Below, in pieces: positions 17,024 through 25,608 of a stretch of 45,898 bases of DNA. This DNA comes from Candidatus Sulfopaludibacter sp. SbA3. Lineage in GTDB: Bacteria > Acidobacteriota > Terriglobia > Bryobacterales > Bryobacteraceae. The notes beneath the pieces were generated by a model. The model saw only the letters and a program-made list of their open reading frames with translations. It was not told where the DNA came from and searched no databases. The DNA lies in the NCBI GenBank assembly GCA_945861625.1, contig CAMAVI010000020.1, positions 1-45,898 on the forward strand. Direction: 5' to 3'. Position 1 is the stretch's first letter; each line of letters starts with the position of its first letter. Made by a program: the position numbers and the translations under genes.

Positions 17024-17419
17024 ATGAGGAAATACGTTCTAGGAGTCGCCGTGATCGCCGGGTTGTCTTTGTCGGCGTTGTCATTGTCTTTATCAGCCCA
17101 GAGCAAAGAGTCCGATAAGGCGAAGCAGGCTGAGCGGGCCAAGCAGGGGTATAACCCCGTCGGTATTATCGAGCAAGGGGAGGTTCGCGCCATCCGCGTC
17201 GAGCTCAAGCCCAATGCGAATCGCGCGATCCATCAGCATGACGACGTGAAGTCCCACCTGTTTATTCCGCTGTCGGCTAAGCTGCAGGTGACTATCGGGT
17301 CCGCTAAGCCCGTGGACGCGCCCGTGGGCCAAGTGTTCTATATAACACGCGGAACGCCTCACGGGTTCAGGAATCTCAGCTCCGAGCCAGGGGCCGCGAT
17401 CGAGGTCTTCGTTAAGTAA
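17024..17419 (+). CDS. Secreted cupin-domain protein
   Basis: 131 residues from the ATG at 17024 with a strong AGGAGG nine bases upstream; the in-frame upstream ATG at 16997 has none. A signal peptide (MRKYVLGVAVIAGLSLSALS) is followed by a lysine-rich linker and a cupin barrel with NRAIHQHDDVKSHLFIPL and VFYITRGTPHGFRN. The histidines could bind a metal. It is a distant relative of the cupin at 3993, with no obvious operon partner. Its substrate is unknown. Confidence 0.72.
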   Translation: MRKYVLGVAVIAGLSLSALSLSLSAQSKESDKAKQAERAKQGYNPVGIIEQGEVRAIRVELKPNANRAIHQHDDVKSHLFIPLSAKLQVTIGSAKPVDAPVGQVFYITRGTPHGFRNLSSEPGAAIEVFVK

Positions 17420-17470
17420 AGAACGACAAATAAGAAACGGCAAGTAAGAGCGGCGACGCTGCTGTCGGCG

Positions 17471-18802
17471 TTATTCGCTTCTCCGCTTTACCCGGATCCC
17501 CGTCTCGATGGCTTCGGGAAGCGCCAGTACCAGTGTTCCGCCGGCGTCGGTTTCCTCGTCGCGTAACTCCTGATCGTCGATCTCGACGTCGTAATGCGCG
17601 CGCGGGGTCAAGTTCAGAATGAACACGGCTTCCGATGACGCGCGGAAGCGAGAGCTTTCCTTGTCCTGCGCGGTCAGGATAACGGCGTCGCCCACGCTCA
17701 CCGGCCGCGTCGTGGCCCCGGCGCGTAGTGTCTGGATCTTGCCTTCGCGGAACAGTTGCAGTTGCCCCTCGAAATAGCCAAGCCAGATGGCATCCTCATC
17801 CCAACTGGTGCGCGCGAAGAAGTGCCCCGTTGCCGCATTGTGAAACACCAACGGCAACTGGAAATAGCTGAGGCCCGGCTGATAAGGATTGGCCCACAGG
17901 AACTCATAAGGAATGCCGAAACCTCCGCGCATCAGGTAGCGGTCCTGCATCAGCCAACCCTGCATGAACTGGATATCGCCGGCGTTGGAGTCGTAGGCCA
18001 CCATGGCAAACTCGGCGGCGCGGGAAAGCGCGGCTTCCGTGAGATCGGGTTCGCCCGCGCGGATGTAGACCGGGATGCGGTACAGATTTTCGGGCGCGGG
18101 ATAGGGATTAGGATAGTGACTCACCACATGATCGGTGGGGAGCGCCTTGAAAAACGCGGGCGCATCCTCGCGCAGATCGATCTTGAGATTGTCGCGGATG
18201 GCGTGCAGGAGCTCGAACAGCGCGTAAATCTGTTCGCGGGGAATCGCGGCGACACCCGCTTCCAGTTTCTTCGCGATCCCGGCCCTCCACCAGGTTTCGA
18301 CGATCGACTTGAGCACTGCCTCGCCGTGATCGGGAAGGCGATCGGCCAGCGCGATGGCGGCGAGCGCACGGGCGCTCTGTTGGCGGGCATCGGAAGAGGG
18401 CGCTGCGGCGAGGGTCTTTTCAAGTTTCACTCCCAGGCGCTCGGCTTGTGCGTCGTTCATGGCGGGTCCGCACCAGTCGAAAACCAAGGCAAGCTGGCGC
18501 AGGTCGGTGGCGGCGTTGCTCAAGGCCCATTCGACGGCTTTCTGCCCCACCGGCGCGCGGCCCGTTGCGCGGTAATACAGCGCGCCGGCAAACCCCGGCT
18601 CGGGCATGGCGGCTCCGCCCGACATCAATGTGTCAAATTGTTGCCAACGCAGAGATTGCCGCTCGTTTTCCCGCTTGACCAGGCGCAGGCGTTGAGGCGT
18701 AAGCAGCAGGCGTGGGGCGTCGGTATATACCTTGTAATCCTCGCTTTGGCCCGTCAGTACTGAGGCGCCGGCGAGACATATGACTGCGACACGCCACAGC
18801 AT
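17471..18802 (-). CDS. Secreted protein of unknown function, helical-toroid-like
   Basis: 443 residues from the ATG at 18800-18802, where a signal peptide starts (MLWRVAVICLAGASVLTGQ); the longer frame to 18988 would run into the structured RNA region and is rejected. The first 330 residues are helix-rich with aromatic, substrate-like surfaces (HYPNPYPAPENLYRIPVY, GDIQFMQGWLMQDRYLM), and the last 110 are strand-rich (LPLVFHNAATGHFFARTSWD). That two-part layout is reminiscent of heparinase II/III-like and alginate lyase-like proteins, but I find no decisive catalytic motif. Probably exported. Function assignment is low confidence although the gene itself looks real. Confidence 0.65.
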   Translation of the reverse strand: MLWRVAVICLAGASVLTGQSEDYKVYTDAPRLLLTPQRLRLVKRENERQSLRWQQFDTLMSGGAAMPEPGFAGALYYRATGRAPVGQKAVEWALSNAATDLRQLALVFDWCGPAMNDAQAERLGVKLEKTLAAAPSSDARQQSARALAAIALADRLPDHGEAVLKSIVETWWRAGIAKKLEAGVAAIPREQIYALFELLHAIRDNLKIDLREDAPAFFKALPTDHVVSHYPNPYPAPENLYRIPVYIRAGEPDLTEAALSRAAEFAMVAYDSNAGDIQFMQGWLMQDRYLMRGGFGIPYEFLWANPYQPGLSYFQLPLVFHNAATGHFFARTSWDEDAIWLGYFEGQLQLFREGKIQTLRAGATTRPVSVGDAVILTAQDKESSRFRASSEAVFILNLTPRAHYDVEIDDQELRDEETDAGGTLVLALPEAIETGIRVKRRSE

Positions 18803-18896
18803 AAGCCCAATTGTGTCACACGGACACACCCCTGGGGCACAGACACGCACTTTCCCATGGCCCCCCCGGGCTATCTCGATGAAAACAAGGGTTCCC

Positions 18897-18922
18897 TTGA
18901 CTGGCCAAAAGCGTGCTATCCT
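18897..18922 (+). promoter_or_regulatory. Promoter-like sequence before the structured RNA
   Basis: TTGACT at 18897-18902 and TATCCT at 18917-18922 are separated by only 14 bases, but the -10 carries an extended TG (TGCTATCCT). Transcription would begin near 18930, just before the predicted RNA structure. Confidence 0.4.
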
Positions 18923-18929
18923 ACAAAAC

Positions 18930-19092
18930 GAATTGATGAAGTAAACTTGAACACCTGCCCTCTGCTTGCAACGGGCACAGGTGGTCATAGTGAGCGGGAA
19001 TTTTGTTAGTGCTTGCGGGTAAGTGTCCGAAAGTTTAACCGCTTCTTATGCGCCATTTGGGCAAGTTGCAACAGAGGGGTTTTTTTGTTTTA
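18930..19092 (+). ncRNA. Structured RNA resembling 6S RNA
   Basis: A non-coding stretch with a long rod-like fold. The closing stem pairs 18958-18972 with 19065-19078 (CCCTCTG and CAGAGGG arms plus TTGCAAC/GTTGCAA, one bulged base). An apical stem pairs 18986-18997 with 19039-19050 (11 of 12 pairs including wobbles). Between them is a large, roughly symmetric internal bubble of about 13-14 bases per side. Immediately after the closing stem comes a T-rich run (19080-19091). Size, bubble and terminator match the open-promoter mimic architecture of 6S RNA, which binds the housekeeping RNA polymerase holoenzyme. No sequence match was tested, so another structured RNA is possible. Confidence 0.5.
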
Positions 19093-19215
19093 ATTCCGCC
19101 CTTTCATTCTTTAGCTCCCCTTTGCAGTACTAATACTTTCTTCTTCATTTCCCATTGAAATTCAGAAGTGGGCCTATTGGTCCCAGGCGCGGTTCCTCGC
19201 GCACAATTGGGGCCG

Positions 19216-19332
19216 ATGAGCCAGGTCTCCCTTGTGATGCGCTACACGCGCCGCTGGATCCACTATGGACTGCTAGGACACAGCATCGTCTGCACGGTGA
19301 TTGCGGCCATTGAAGGCGTGCTGGGCCGCTGA
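19216..19332 (+). CDS. Possible 38-residue membrane peptide
   Basis: A short frame from ATG 19216 encoding MSQVSLVMRYTRRWIHYGLL and a hydrophobic centre (GHSIVCTVIAAI), with basic residues on the N-terminal side as in small single-helix membrane proteins. It ends 18 bases before pnuC. The ribosome site is weak (GGGG). No family is known to me, and it could be a chance frame. Confidence 0.3.
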   Translation: MSQVSLVMRYTRRWIHYGLLGHSIVCTVIAAIEGVLGR

Positions 19333-19350
19333 CCTGTATTCTAGGGACGG

Positions 19351-19938
19351 ATGTCCGTCTCCGAACTCTTGGGATTTGTCACCGGCGCGGTGAATGTGTG
19401 GTTGCTGGCGCGGCAGAACATCTGGAACTGGCCCATCGGGCTGGCGAATAACGCGTTTTACATCGCCGTATTTGTTACAGCCGGACTCTACGGCGATGCG
19501 GGACTCCAACTGGTTTACATCACCCTAGGGATTTACGGATGGTGGATCTGGGCGCGGCCGAACTGGGGCAGTCGGGGCCGAGGCGTAGAATTGCAGGTGG
19601 CGCGGACGCCGCGCGCGACGTGGATGTGGCTGGTGCCGGCGACAGCGGCCGCGGCCTTCGCATTGCAATTCTTTTTGCGGCGATTCACGGACTCGACCGT
19701 GCCTGCGTGGGATGGTGTCACAACAGCGTTGTCGCTCGCCGCGACTTTCGGGCAATGCCGGAAATACTTGGAGTCTTGGTGGATCTGGATCGCAGCCGAC
19801 CTGATTTACATTCCACTTTACTTGTATAAGAATCTGTGGCTGACGGCGGGTCTGTACCTCGTCTTCCTGTTGTTGTGTGTGGTGGGGTTAAGGGAGTGGC
19901 GGAAGGTGCTGCGCGTGCTGCAACCGCGCGACGAGTGA
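19351..19938 (+). CDS. pnuC: Nicotinamide mononucleotide/riboside transporter PnuC
   Basis: 195 residues with about seven membrane helices. The family signature around helix 2 is present (WNWPIGLANNAFYIAVF), along with YGWWIWAR and the closing YLYKNLWLTAGLYLVFLLLC block. PnuC proteins are facilitators that take up nicotinamide riboside or related vitamins for NAD synthesis. AGGGA lies five bases before the ATG. No NadR or NAD-salvage gene is adjacent. The next genes are an unrelated toxin-antitoxin pair. Confidence 0.88.
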   Translation: MSVSELLGFVTGAVNVWLLARQNIWNWPIGLANNAFYIAVFVTAGLYGDAGLQLVYITLGIYGWWIWARPNWGSRGRGVELQVARTPRATWMWLVPATAAAAFALQFFLRRFTDSTVPAWDGVTTALSLAATFGQCRKYLESWWIWIAADLIYIPLYLYKNLWLTAGLYLVFLLLCVVGLREWRKVLRVLQPRDE

Positions 19939-19973
19939 CTCATGGACGGTTTAGCTTGGCTACGCTTGGACTA

Positions 19974-20204
19974 ATGGAAGTAGCCGTTCACATCCACGTA
20001 GAGCATTTGCCCGAAAGCGGCTACCTGGCGACATCCGAGCAATTGCCGGGATTGGTGGCGCAAGGCCGGACCGTGGCAGAAACACTGGAGATTGCCCGCG
20101 ACGTGGCTCGCCGATTGATCGAAGCTCGCAGCGAACGTGAAGGCGCACTCTCTTTGCCGCCTATGGCCGGAAACCAGGACTTCACAATCGTGGTGGCTGC
20201 TTGA
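19974..20204 (+). CDS. hicB: HicB-like antitoxin
   Basis: 76 residues beginning MEVAVHIHVEHLPESGYLAT. The partial RNase-H-like fold of HicB is recognisable in the order strand (VAVHIHVEH), YLATSEQLPGLVAQGRTVAET, then helix (LEIARDVARRLIEAR). HicB neutralises the HicA mRNA interferase. No DNA-binding domain is seen at this length. The stop codon directly abuts the GTG start of the hicA reading frame, so the pair is translationally coupled. The toxin copy is frameshifted, leaving this antitoxin as an orphan. Confidence 0.75.
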   Translation: MEVAVHIHVEHLPESGYLATSEQLPGLVAQGRTVAETLEIARDVARRLIEARSEREGALSLPPMAGNQDFTIVVAA

Positions 20205-20465
20205 GTGGGCCGGTTGTCAGACTTCCGTTATCGGGAGATTGTTCGCCGATTGAAGTTGTTTGGATTTGAGTTCGACCGTCAAGCGGCGGGAAGCCATGAG
20301 ATCTGGTTCAATGCTGAGACAAATCGCTATACGTACGATTCCAAACCACTCAAGGGACATGCCAGAAGGCACGTCGCGCGCAATTCTGCGCCAGGCTGGT
20401 TCGGTGGGACGGCGGTTAAGGTTATTCAGCAGGCTCCGCCAGCACCCACGGTAGCTGCGTCATGA
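20205..20465 (+). pseudogene. hicA: HicA-like toxin, frameshifted
   Basis: The frame starts at GTG 20205 and gives a good HicA N-terminal half (LSDFRYREIVRRLKLFGFEF, then GSHEIWFNAETNRYT with the catalytic histidine). After that codon the family continuation TIPNHSRDMPEGT and AILRQAG is found only in the next frame (20331 onward). An extra T at about 20334 in TACGTACG explains the shift. The present product ends in an unrelated tail to 20465. HicA is a double-stranded-RNA-binding-fold mRNA interferase, and this copy should be inactive unless frameshifting occurs or the base is a sequencing error. Confidence 0.7.
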
Positions 20466-20634
20466 ACTCCACAGTCAAAACCGGCTGACCATCAAGCGGC
20501 GGCGGAGGTCGCGGGAAACTTGTGCCGATCCAATACCTGAAGGCGTTCTTATCGATTTGATGCTCTCCCGCCGTGCGTAGGGTGATGACAAAGTGGAAAG
20601 TTTCGACAGGGACCACAACCGCATTTGTCGGCAT
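20422..20634 (-). CDS. Doubtful 70-residue hypothetical protein
   Basis: A minus-strand frame beginning MPTNAVVVPVETFHFVITLR and ending TQLPWVLAEPAE, with a proline run in the middle. It overlaps the tail of the broken hicA gene. It could be a gene remnant or a real small protein; no ribosome site or family is evident. Confidence 0.25.
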   Translation of the reverse strand: MPTNAVVVPVETFHFVITLRTAGEHQIDKNAFRYWIGTSFPRPPPPLDGQPVLTVEFMTQLPWVLAEPAE

Positions 20635-20714
20635 CGCCGCCTTCGAGTGAGGCGGATACGGCCGGCCTCGGTTGCGGCTCTGTCGTAGTCGGCAGTATGA
20701 TCGCCGGAGAGTAC

Positions 20715-21923
20715 TCAGTGAATCGTACGCGTCTTACGGTTCATGTAATCCATGAGCAGGTATTGGCCGAGGGTGTAAGGCGTAGTGAAATACGCTTTGC
20801 CGCGGCATAGTTCGGTCACTTTCTGGACGAAGTTCACCAGGCCGTAGTCGCTGGCCAGCATGAAGGTGTTGATCAAAATGCCCTGGCGCTTGCAGCGGCT
20901 CACTTCTTCGAGCGTGCGGCTGATCACCAGAGGGTCCAGGCCGAACGCATTCTTGTAAATGCGCCCGTCGTCCAGCGTGAGCGCACTGGGCTTGCCGTCG
21001 GTAATCATGATGATCTGCTTCATGTCTTTCTTCTCTTGCGCCAGCAAGCGTTGCGCCAGAATCAGGCCTTCGCGCGTGTTCGTGTAGTAGGGGCCGACCT
21101 GCACGCGCGCCAGTTCCTCGATGCGCAGTTCTTCCGCCGTGTCGTGGAACAACACACAGCGCAGCGAGTCGCCAGGATATTGCACGCGGATCAGATGCGC
21201 CAGCGCGAGCGCGACCTTCTTGGCGGGAGTGAAACGGTCCTCGCCATAGAGGATCATGCTGTGGCTGCAATCGAGCATCAGCACCGTCGCGCAGGAGCTT
21301 TGATACTCCGACTGATGCACGTGCAGATCGTTGTATTCCAGATTCAGCGGCAGCTTCAGCCCTTCGCGGGAGAGAGCCGAGAATAGCGTCTGGTTGACGT
21401 CCAGGTTCATGGAGTCGCCGAATTCGTAAATCTTGGACGCCCCACTGCTCTCGACGCCAGTCGAAAGATCTCGCGTGTCATGCGCGCCGAAACTGGCGCG
21501 GCCGAGCGAGCCCAGCAGATCCTTAAGCGTTTTGAAACCCAGGAAGTCGATGCTTTTGTCGGTGACTTTGACTTCGACTTCCGAGTCGCGGCCTCCTTCC
21601 GGGCGCTCGGCGTTGATGTAGCCTTCGTCGATGAGCTTCCGGACCAGCCCCTCCAGGAGTTGGTCGAGCTCCTCCTGCGACATGCTCTCCAGTTGCTGGC
21701 GGATCTGCTCGGCGCGTTCCGGGTCGAACATATCGCCCCGCGCGAGAGCTTCTTCGAGGGCGCGTTTCAGGTTTTCGAGCGAGTGCTGATTGAACTGACT
21801 GAACTGCATGTAGGGATCGTCGAAGCCGCTGCCCAGGAAAAAGTCCGCCAGGGCCTGGAGCAAATCTTCGGCGCCGAGGCCGAGGTCCTCTCCCGTATAG
21901 CGCCCATAGCGGACCGATTTCAC
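20715..21923 (-). CDS. VWA-domain protein, partner of the MoxR-like ATPase
   Basis: 402 residues from a GTG start that overlaps the stop of the upstream ATPase by four bases. The N-terminal 200 residues are acidic and helical ([22 protein letters not shown]). The C-terminal half is a von Willebrand factor A domain with the metal-ion-dependent adhesion motif LDCSHSM (D-x-S-x-S), then [12 protein letters not shown]. MoxR-VWA pairs act as chaperone-like machines that insert metals or assemble complexes. Overlap and strand make joint function with 21920-23392 very likely. The target complex is unknown. It is the last gene of the long operon. Confidence 0.85.
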   Translation of the reverse strand: MKSVRYGRYTGEDLGLGAEDLLQALADFFLGSGFDDPYMQFSQFNQHSLENLKRALEEALARGDMFDPERAEQIRQQLESMSQEELDQLLEGLVRKLIDEGYINAERPEGGRDSEVEVKVTDKSIDFLGFKTLKDLLGSLGRASFGAHDTRDLSTGVESSGASKIYEFGDSMNLDVNQTLFSALSREGLKLPLNLEYNDLHVHQSEYQSSCATVLMLDCSHSMILYGEDRFTPAKKVALALAHLIRVQYPGDSLRCVLFHDTAEELRIEELARVQVGPYYTNTREGLILAQRLLAQEKKDMKQIIMITDGKPSALTLDDGRIYKNAFGLDPLVISRTLEEVSRCKRQGILINTFMLASDYGLVNFVQKVTELCRGKAYFTTPYTLGQYLLMDYMNRKTRTIH

Positions 21924-23392
21924 TGATATTGCCTCTTAATCTTCTTCACTTCTTCGGGCGGTTCGCGGCGCCGTTCTCCGGCCGTGAAGCCGATCTCCTC
22001 ATTCCGGCTGATGCGCTTGTGCGCGTACAAGCCTTCCAGGATGAATTCGCCGGCCGCGGCGCGCACGGCGTCGGGCTCGCTTGCGCCCAGGCCAAGCCGC
22101 TTGGTCTTTTCGAGCAGACCCTGGATGCCAGTCAGTTGCTTGACCATCGCGTCCGAGGAAACGGTTTCATCCAGCTTCAGCGTTCCGCCGAGCTCGAACC
22201 ATTGCGCGATATTGGCGAGGTTTTCGCCCTCGAAATAAGACGTGAAGACTTTGCCGACGGCCAGGCGGATCAGTTCGCGCGCAACCACATCGCCGCCCTT
22301 CAGCTCGCCTTCATATTCGAGCTCGAGTTTGCCGGTGATGGAAGGCAGCGCGGCATACACATCTAGAATGCGCGGCACGGCGACGGATTCGCCGGTCAGC
22401 AACGCCCGGCGCTCGGAGTTGGAGACAACGTTTTCGAGGGCCGAAATCGGCAGGCGCTGGCTGACGCCGGAGCGCTTATCCACGCGCTTGTCTTCGCGGG
22501 CGGAAAACGCCACCTGCTCGATCACTTCACGCAGATATTTGGGAATGCGTAGCGTGACTGGCGAGGGGCGGCCGGTCCAGGCCTCTTGTTCGGTGATCTC
22601 AATACCGTGATTGAGCGTGGCCGGATAGTGCGTGCGAATCTCGCTGCCAATGCGATCCTTGAGCGGCGTGATGATTTTGCCGCGCGCGGTGTAGTCTTCG
22701 GGATTCGCCGTGAATACCAGCATGACGTCGAGCGGCAACCGCACCGGGTAGCCCTTAATCTGCACGTCGCCTTCCTGCATGATGTTGAATAGGCCGACTT
22801 GAATTTTGCCCGCCAGATCCGGCAGTTCGTTGATCGCGAAAATGCCGCGGTTGGCGCGCGGCAGCAGTCCGTAATGCACGGTAAGCTCGCTGCCGATGGT
22901 TTCGCCGGTGCGCGCGGCTTTGATGGGGTCGATGTCGCCGATCATATCGGCAATAGTCACGTCGGGCGTGGCGAGTTTTTCCACGTAGCGCTGGTCGCGC
23001 GCGAGCCAGGCCACCGGCGTCGCGTCGCCCTTCCCGGCCACCAGATCGCGGCACGGTTTGCAGATGGGCGCCAGCGGATGGTCGTGAATCTCGCAGCCCG
23101 CGATGTAGGGTACGTATTCGTCAAGCAGCGTCACCAGCATGCGGATCAGGCGCGTCTTGGCTTGCCCACGCAGTCCGAGCAGGATGAAATTGTGCTTGGA
23201 GAGCACCGCGTTGACCACCTGTGGAGCCACGGTGTCTTCGTAGCCCACGATGCCGTGAAACAATTCTTCGTGGTTCTTTAATTTGGCGATCAAATTATCG
23301 CGAAGTTCGTCTTTGACGCCGCGGATGGCTTGAAACTTGGGATCGGATCGCAGGGTGCCAAGTGTACGCGGAAGGCCGGAAGGATAAGTCAT
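21920..23392 (-). CDS. MoxR-like / Mg-chelatase-type AAA+ ATPase
   Basis: 490 residues. The AAA+ core has a Walker A-like loop GLRGQAKTRLIR, a Walker B strand GIFAINELPDL, and sensor region VFTANPEDY, in the order typical of ChlI/MoxR-like ATPases. A four-cysteine/histidine patch (GCEIHDHPLAPICKPC) between Walker A and B is an unusual insert that could bind zinc. The C-terminal 150 residues are helical. Directly coupled to the VWA gene at 20715, it probably forms a metal-insertion or complex-remodelling machine in the cytoplasm. Confidence 0.85.
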   Translation of the reverse strand: MTYPSGLPRTLGTLRSDPKFQAIRGVKDELRDNLIAKLKNHEELFHGIVGYEDTVAPQVVNAVLSKHNFILLGLRGQAKTRLIRMLVTLLDEYVPYIAGCEIHDHPLAPICKPCRDLVAGKGDATPVAWLARDQRYVEKLATPDVTIADMIGDIDPIKAARTGETIGSELTVHYGLLPRANRGIFAINELPDLAGKIQVGLFNIMQEGDVQIKGYPVRLPLDVMLVFTANPEDYTARGKIITPLKDRIGSEIRTHYPATLNHGIEITEQEAWTGRPSPVTLRIPKYLREVIEQVAFSAREDKRVDKRSGVSQRLPISALENVVSNSERRALLTGESVAVPRILDVYAALPSITGKLELEYEGELKGGDVVARELIRLAVGKVFTSYFEGENLANIAQWFELGGTLKLDETVSSDAMVKQLTGIQGLLEKTKRLGLGASEPDAVRAAAGEFILEGLYAHKRISRNEEIGFTAGERRREPPEEVKKIKRQYQ

Positions 23393-23437
23393 GAGGCCGA
23401 AGGTCCTACCCGGATTGTAACAGGCAGGCCTGGAGGC

Positions 23438-24061
23438 CTAGGTGCTTGGCGAAGGGAGCGCATAGCGGGCATGGTGCTGTGCGAGAAACTCTTCCCAGGT
23501 GGTGAACACTTCCGCATGCAGTCCCATGGCGCGCGCGCCTTCTACGTCCTCCGTGCGATCGTCGAGGAATAGTGCTTCTTCCGGCGCGACACCGAGCCCG
23601 CGGACCGCGTAGTGGTAGATCTCCGGTTCCGGCTTGATCACGCCGAGTTCATAGGAGAACGTGACTTGATCGAAGTGGTCGAGGAAGCCGGCGGTCGCGC
23701 GCAGGTTCTCGCCGAGAGGCGCGGGCAGGTTGGAAAGGATGCTGGTGCGCAGGCCGGCGCGTCGAAGATCTTTGATCCAGCCGAGTACGCGCGTGTCATG
23801 ATGGCTCCAGAAAGCAATCTCGCGGCGGATCATTTCCTGGATCATCGCCGCGTCAAAATCGCGTCCGCTCATGACGCCGAAGTCGCGCCAGTAGGCGGCC
23901 GGCTCGGTGCCGCGATCATAGTCGCGCCGCTTCCGCCAGAAGTTGGCAACGAATTCTGGAGTGGTGAGACCACACAGCGCGGCGGCTTCCGATAGTTGCG
24001 TTGCAGTGGGTGGGAAGCAGAGCACATTCCCAAAATCAAAGATGACCGCCCGCAGGTTCAT
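23438..24061 (-). CDS. HAD-superfamily hydrolase (IA type)
   Basis: 207 residues with motif I FDFGNVL (nucleophile Asp; the usual second Asp is Asn, as in the YihX-like subgroup), motif II SNLPAPL, motif III lysine in GVIKPEPEIY, and motif IV FLDDRTEDVEGAR. These enzymes dephosphorylate small phosphorylated metabolites in the cytoplasm. Its ATG overlaps the stop of the glycosyltransferase by four bases, so they are co-translated. Its substrate is not predictable. Confidence 0.85.
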   Translation of the reverse strand: MNLRAVIFDFGNVLCFPPTATQLSEAAALCGLTTPEFVANFWRKRRDYDRGTEPAAYWRDFGVMSGRDFDAAMIQEMIRREIAFWSHHDTRVLGWIKDLRRAGLRTSILSNLPAPLGENLRATAGFLDHFDQVTFSYELGVIKPEPEIYHYAVRGLGVAPEEALFLDDRTEDVEGARAMGLHAEVFTTWEEFLAQHHARYALPSPST

Positions 24062-25074
24062 CCGCGAGGGCCGTGCGCTCCTGGGGCTCCGTCGGGGGCT
24101 TGGGCTTCACGTTTGCTGCGGATTTCGCGCACCGCGTAAATGCGGCGGCCCTGGCTTTCAAAGTACGTGCGCGAGAGCACTTCACCCAGAAGTCCGGTAC
24201 AGAACAGGATCACGCCGGTGATCAGCGCGAGCGCCGCGGCGACCATCAGCGGGCCGTGCTGCTCAATGATGTCGCCGTTGGTCCAGAGTTTCTTGCCCGC
24301 CAGGAATGCCAGTATACTGCCGCCCAGTCCGGCGCAAAGCAGACCCCATTTGCCGAAGAAATGCATGGGCCGCGTGAAATATTTGAGCAGGAACCAGATG
24401 GTGAAGATGTCGAACATCACGCGGAACGTCCGGCCCAGGCCGTAGTGCGAGCCGCCGCTGGGCCGCGGGATGTTCTTGATGGGCACTTCCGCGATGCGCG
24501 CGCCATAGAGAGACGCGAGCGCGGGGATGAAGCGGTGCAATTCTCCGTACAGGTTCACGTCCTTGAGAATCTCCGCGCGGTAGGCCTTGAACGTGGTCCC
24601 GAAGTCGCGTAACTCCACGTTGGACGCCTTCGACATCAACCAGTTGGCGATGCGCGAAGGAATGCGGCGCGTGACCGCATTATCCACGCGGTTCTTGCGC
24701 CAGCCGCTGGCGATGTCGTAGCCTTCTTCAATTTTCTCGAGCAGCGCCGGGATGTCTTCCGGCGCGTGCTGCAAATCGCCGTCCAGCGAGATGATGACGG
24801 TGCCTTGCGCTTCGTCGAAGCCCGCCGCGAGAGCCGCCGTCTGTCCGAAGTTGCGGCGCAGGCGGATCACTTTCAGGCGTCTGTCAGTTTCCACCAGATT
24901 CGCCAGCAGGTCAAAACTGCGGTCGGTCGAAGCGTCATCGATGAAAATGATCTCGTACGGCTTGCGCAGCTTTTCGAGCACAATCGTCAGCCGGTCGTAG
25001 AGCGGCAGGATGGACGGCTCCTCGTTATGAATCGGGATGACGATGGAAAGCTGCACTGTTGTCAAGTCTAGCAA
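24058..25074 (-). CDS. Polyprenyl-phosphate glycosyltransferase, family 2 (DPM1/ArnC-like)
   Basis: 338 residues. The first 220 are a GT-A domain starting LSIVIPIHNEEPSI with the DxD-like motif SLDGDLQHAPEDIP. Two membrane helices follow (about 235-260 and 275-300), and the C-terminus is charged (RSKREAQAPDGAP). This layout fits transferases that load sugars onto undecaprenyl phosphate at the inner membrane for envelope glycan assembly. The listed start is TTG; a downstream TTG at 25063-25065 is better spaced from AGGGGA and may be the true start. It lies six bases after the YfiT/BstA-like gene. Confidence 0.88.
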   Translation of the reverse strand: MLDLTTVQLSIVIPIHNEEPSILPLYDRLTIVLEKLRKPYEIIFIDDASTDRSFDLLANLVETDRRLKVIRLRRNFGQTAALAAGFDEAQGTVIISLDGDLQHAPEDIPALLEKIEEGYDIASGWRKNRVDNAVTRRIPSRIANWLMSKASNVELRDFGTTFKAYRAEILKDVNLYGELHRFIPALASLYGARIAEVPIKNIPRPSGGSHYGLGRTFRVMFDIFTIWFLLKYFTRPMHFFGKWGLLCAGLGGSILAFLAGKKLWTNGDIIEQHGPLMVAAALALITGVILFCTGLLGEVLSRTYFESQGRRIYAVREIRSKREAQAPDGAPGAHGPRG

Positions 25075-25080
25075 GGTCCC

Positions 25081-25608
25081 CTACCAGCCGTAATGCTGGC
25101 GCGTGGCCACGATTTGCGCCACGTGATGACGTCCGTGCCACCCATAGCAGGCCGCCACGGCCTTGAGCTTGAGCGTTCCCGCTTCGGGATGATACAAGGT
25201 ACGTTCGAAATCAGCATCGGTCATGGCGCGCAACACAAGGACCCAGCGCTGATGCAAGGCATCGGCTAAATCAAGCGAGAGGCCGACCGGTGCCGTGCTC
25301 GCGTCCGGCAGCTTTGCCCACAGCGCTTCGTCATATGGTTTGACCGTTGGGTGATCTTCCGTCAGCGCCAGCTTGCAGCGGATGTAACTGTTCATGTGAC
25401 TTTCGGGCACATGGTGGACAATCTGGCGGATGCTCCAGCCGCCCTCGCGATACGGTGTGTCGAGATGCCGCGGAGCGAGACCGGCGACGGCGGCGCGCAA
25501 CTGCGCGGGCAAAGTTTCGATGTCGCGGATGTGTTGGGCGCGCTCCTCGGGAGTGACTTCCGCGGGCCACGCCCACGGGCCAACGGGATAGCGCAAGTGA
25601 CCGGTCAT
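25081..25608 (-). CDS. YfiT/BstA-like metal-dependent thiol transferase
   Basis: 175 residues starting with the family opening LRYPVGPW. The helical bundle carries HHVPESHMN and WHGRHHVAQI, which supply the three histidines of the metal site in YfiT (BstA), the bacillithiol S-transferase of Firmicutes. I infer a thiol S-transferase that may use bacillithiol, but no bacillithiol biosynthesis gene is in the window. Its ATG overlaps the dinB stop by four bases. Confidence 0.8.
   Translation of the reverse strand: MTGHLRYPVGPWAWPAEVTPEERAQHIRDIETLPAQLRAAVAGLAPRHLDTPYREGGWSIRQIVHHVPESHMNSYIRCKLALTEDHPTVKPYDEALWAKLPDASTAPVGLSLDLADALHQRWVLVLRAMTDADFERTLYHPEAGTLKLKAVAACYGWHGRHHVAQIVATRQHYGW

Noticed and set aside
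17756..18763. 335-codon plus-strand frame opposite the secreted unknown
   Set aside because: Mirror-frame composition and no signal or motif; the minus-strand gene has a signal peptide.
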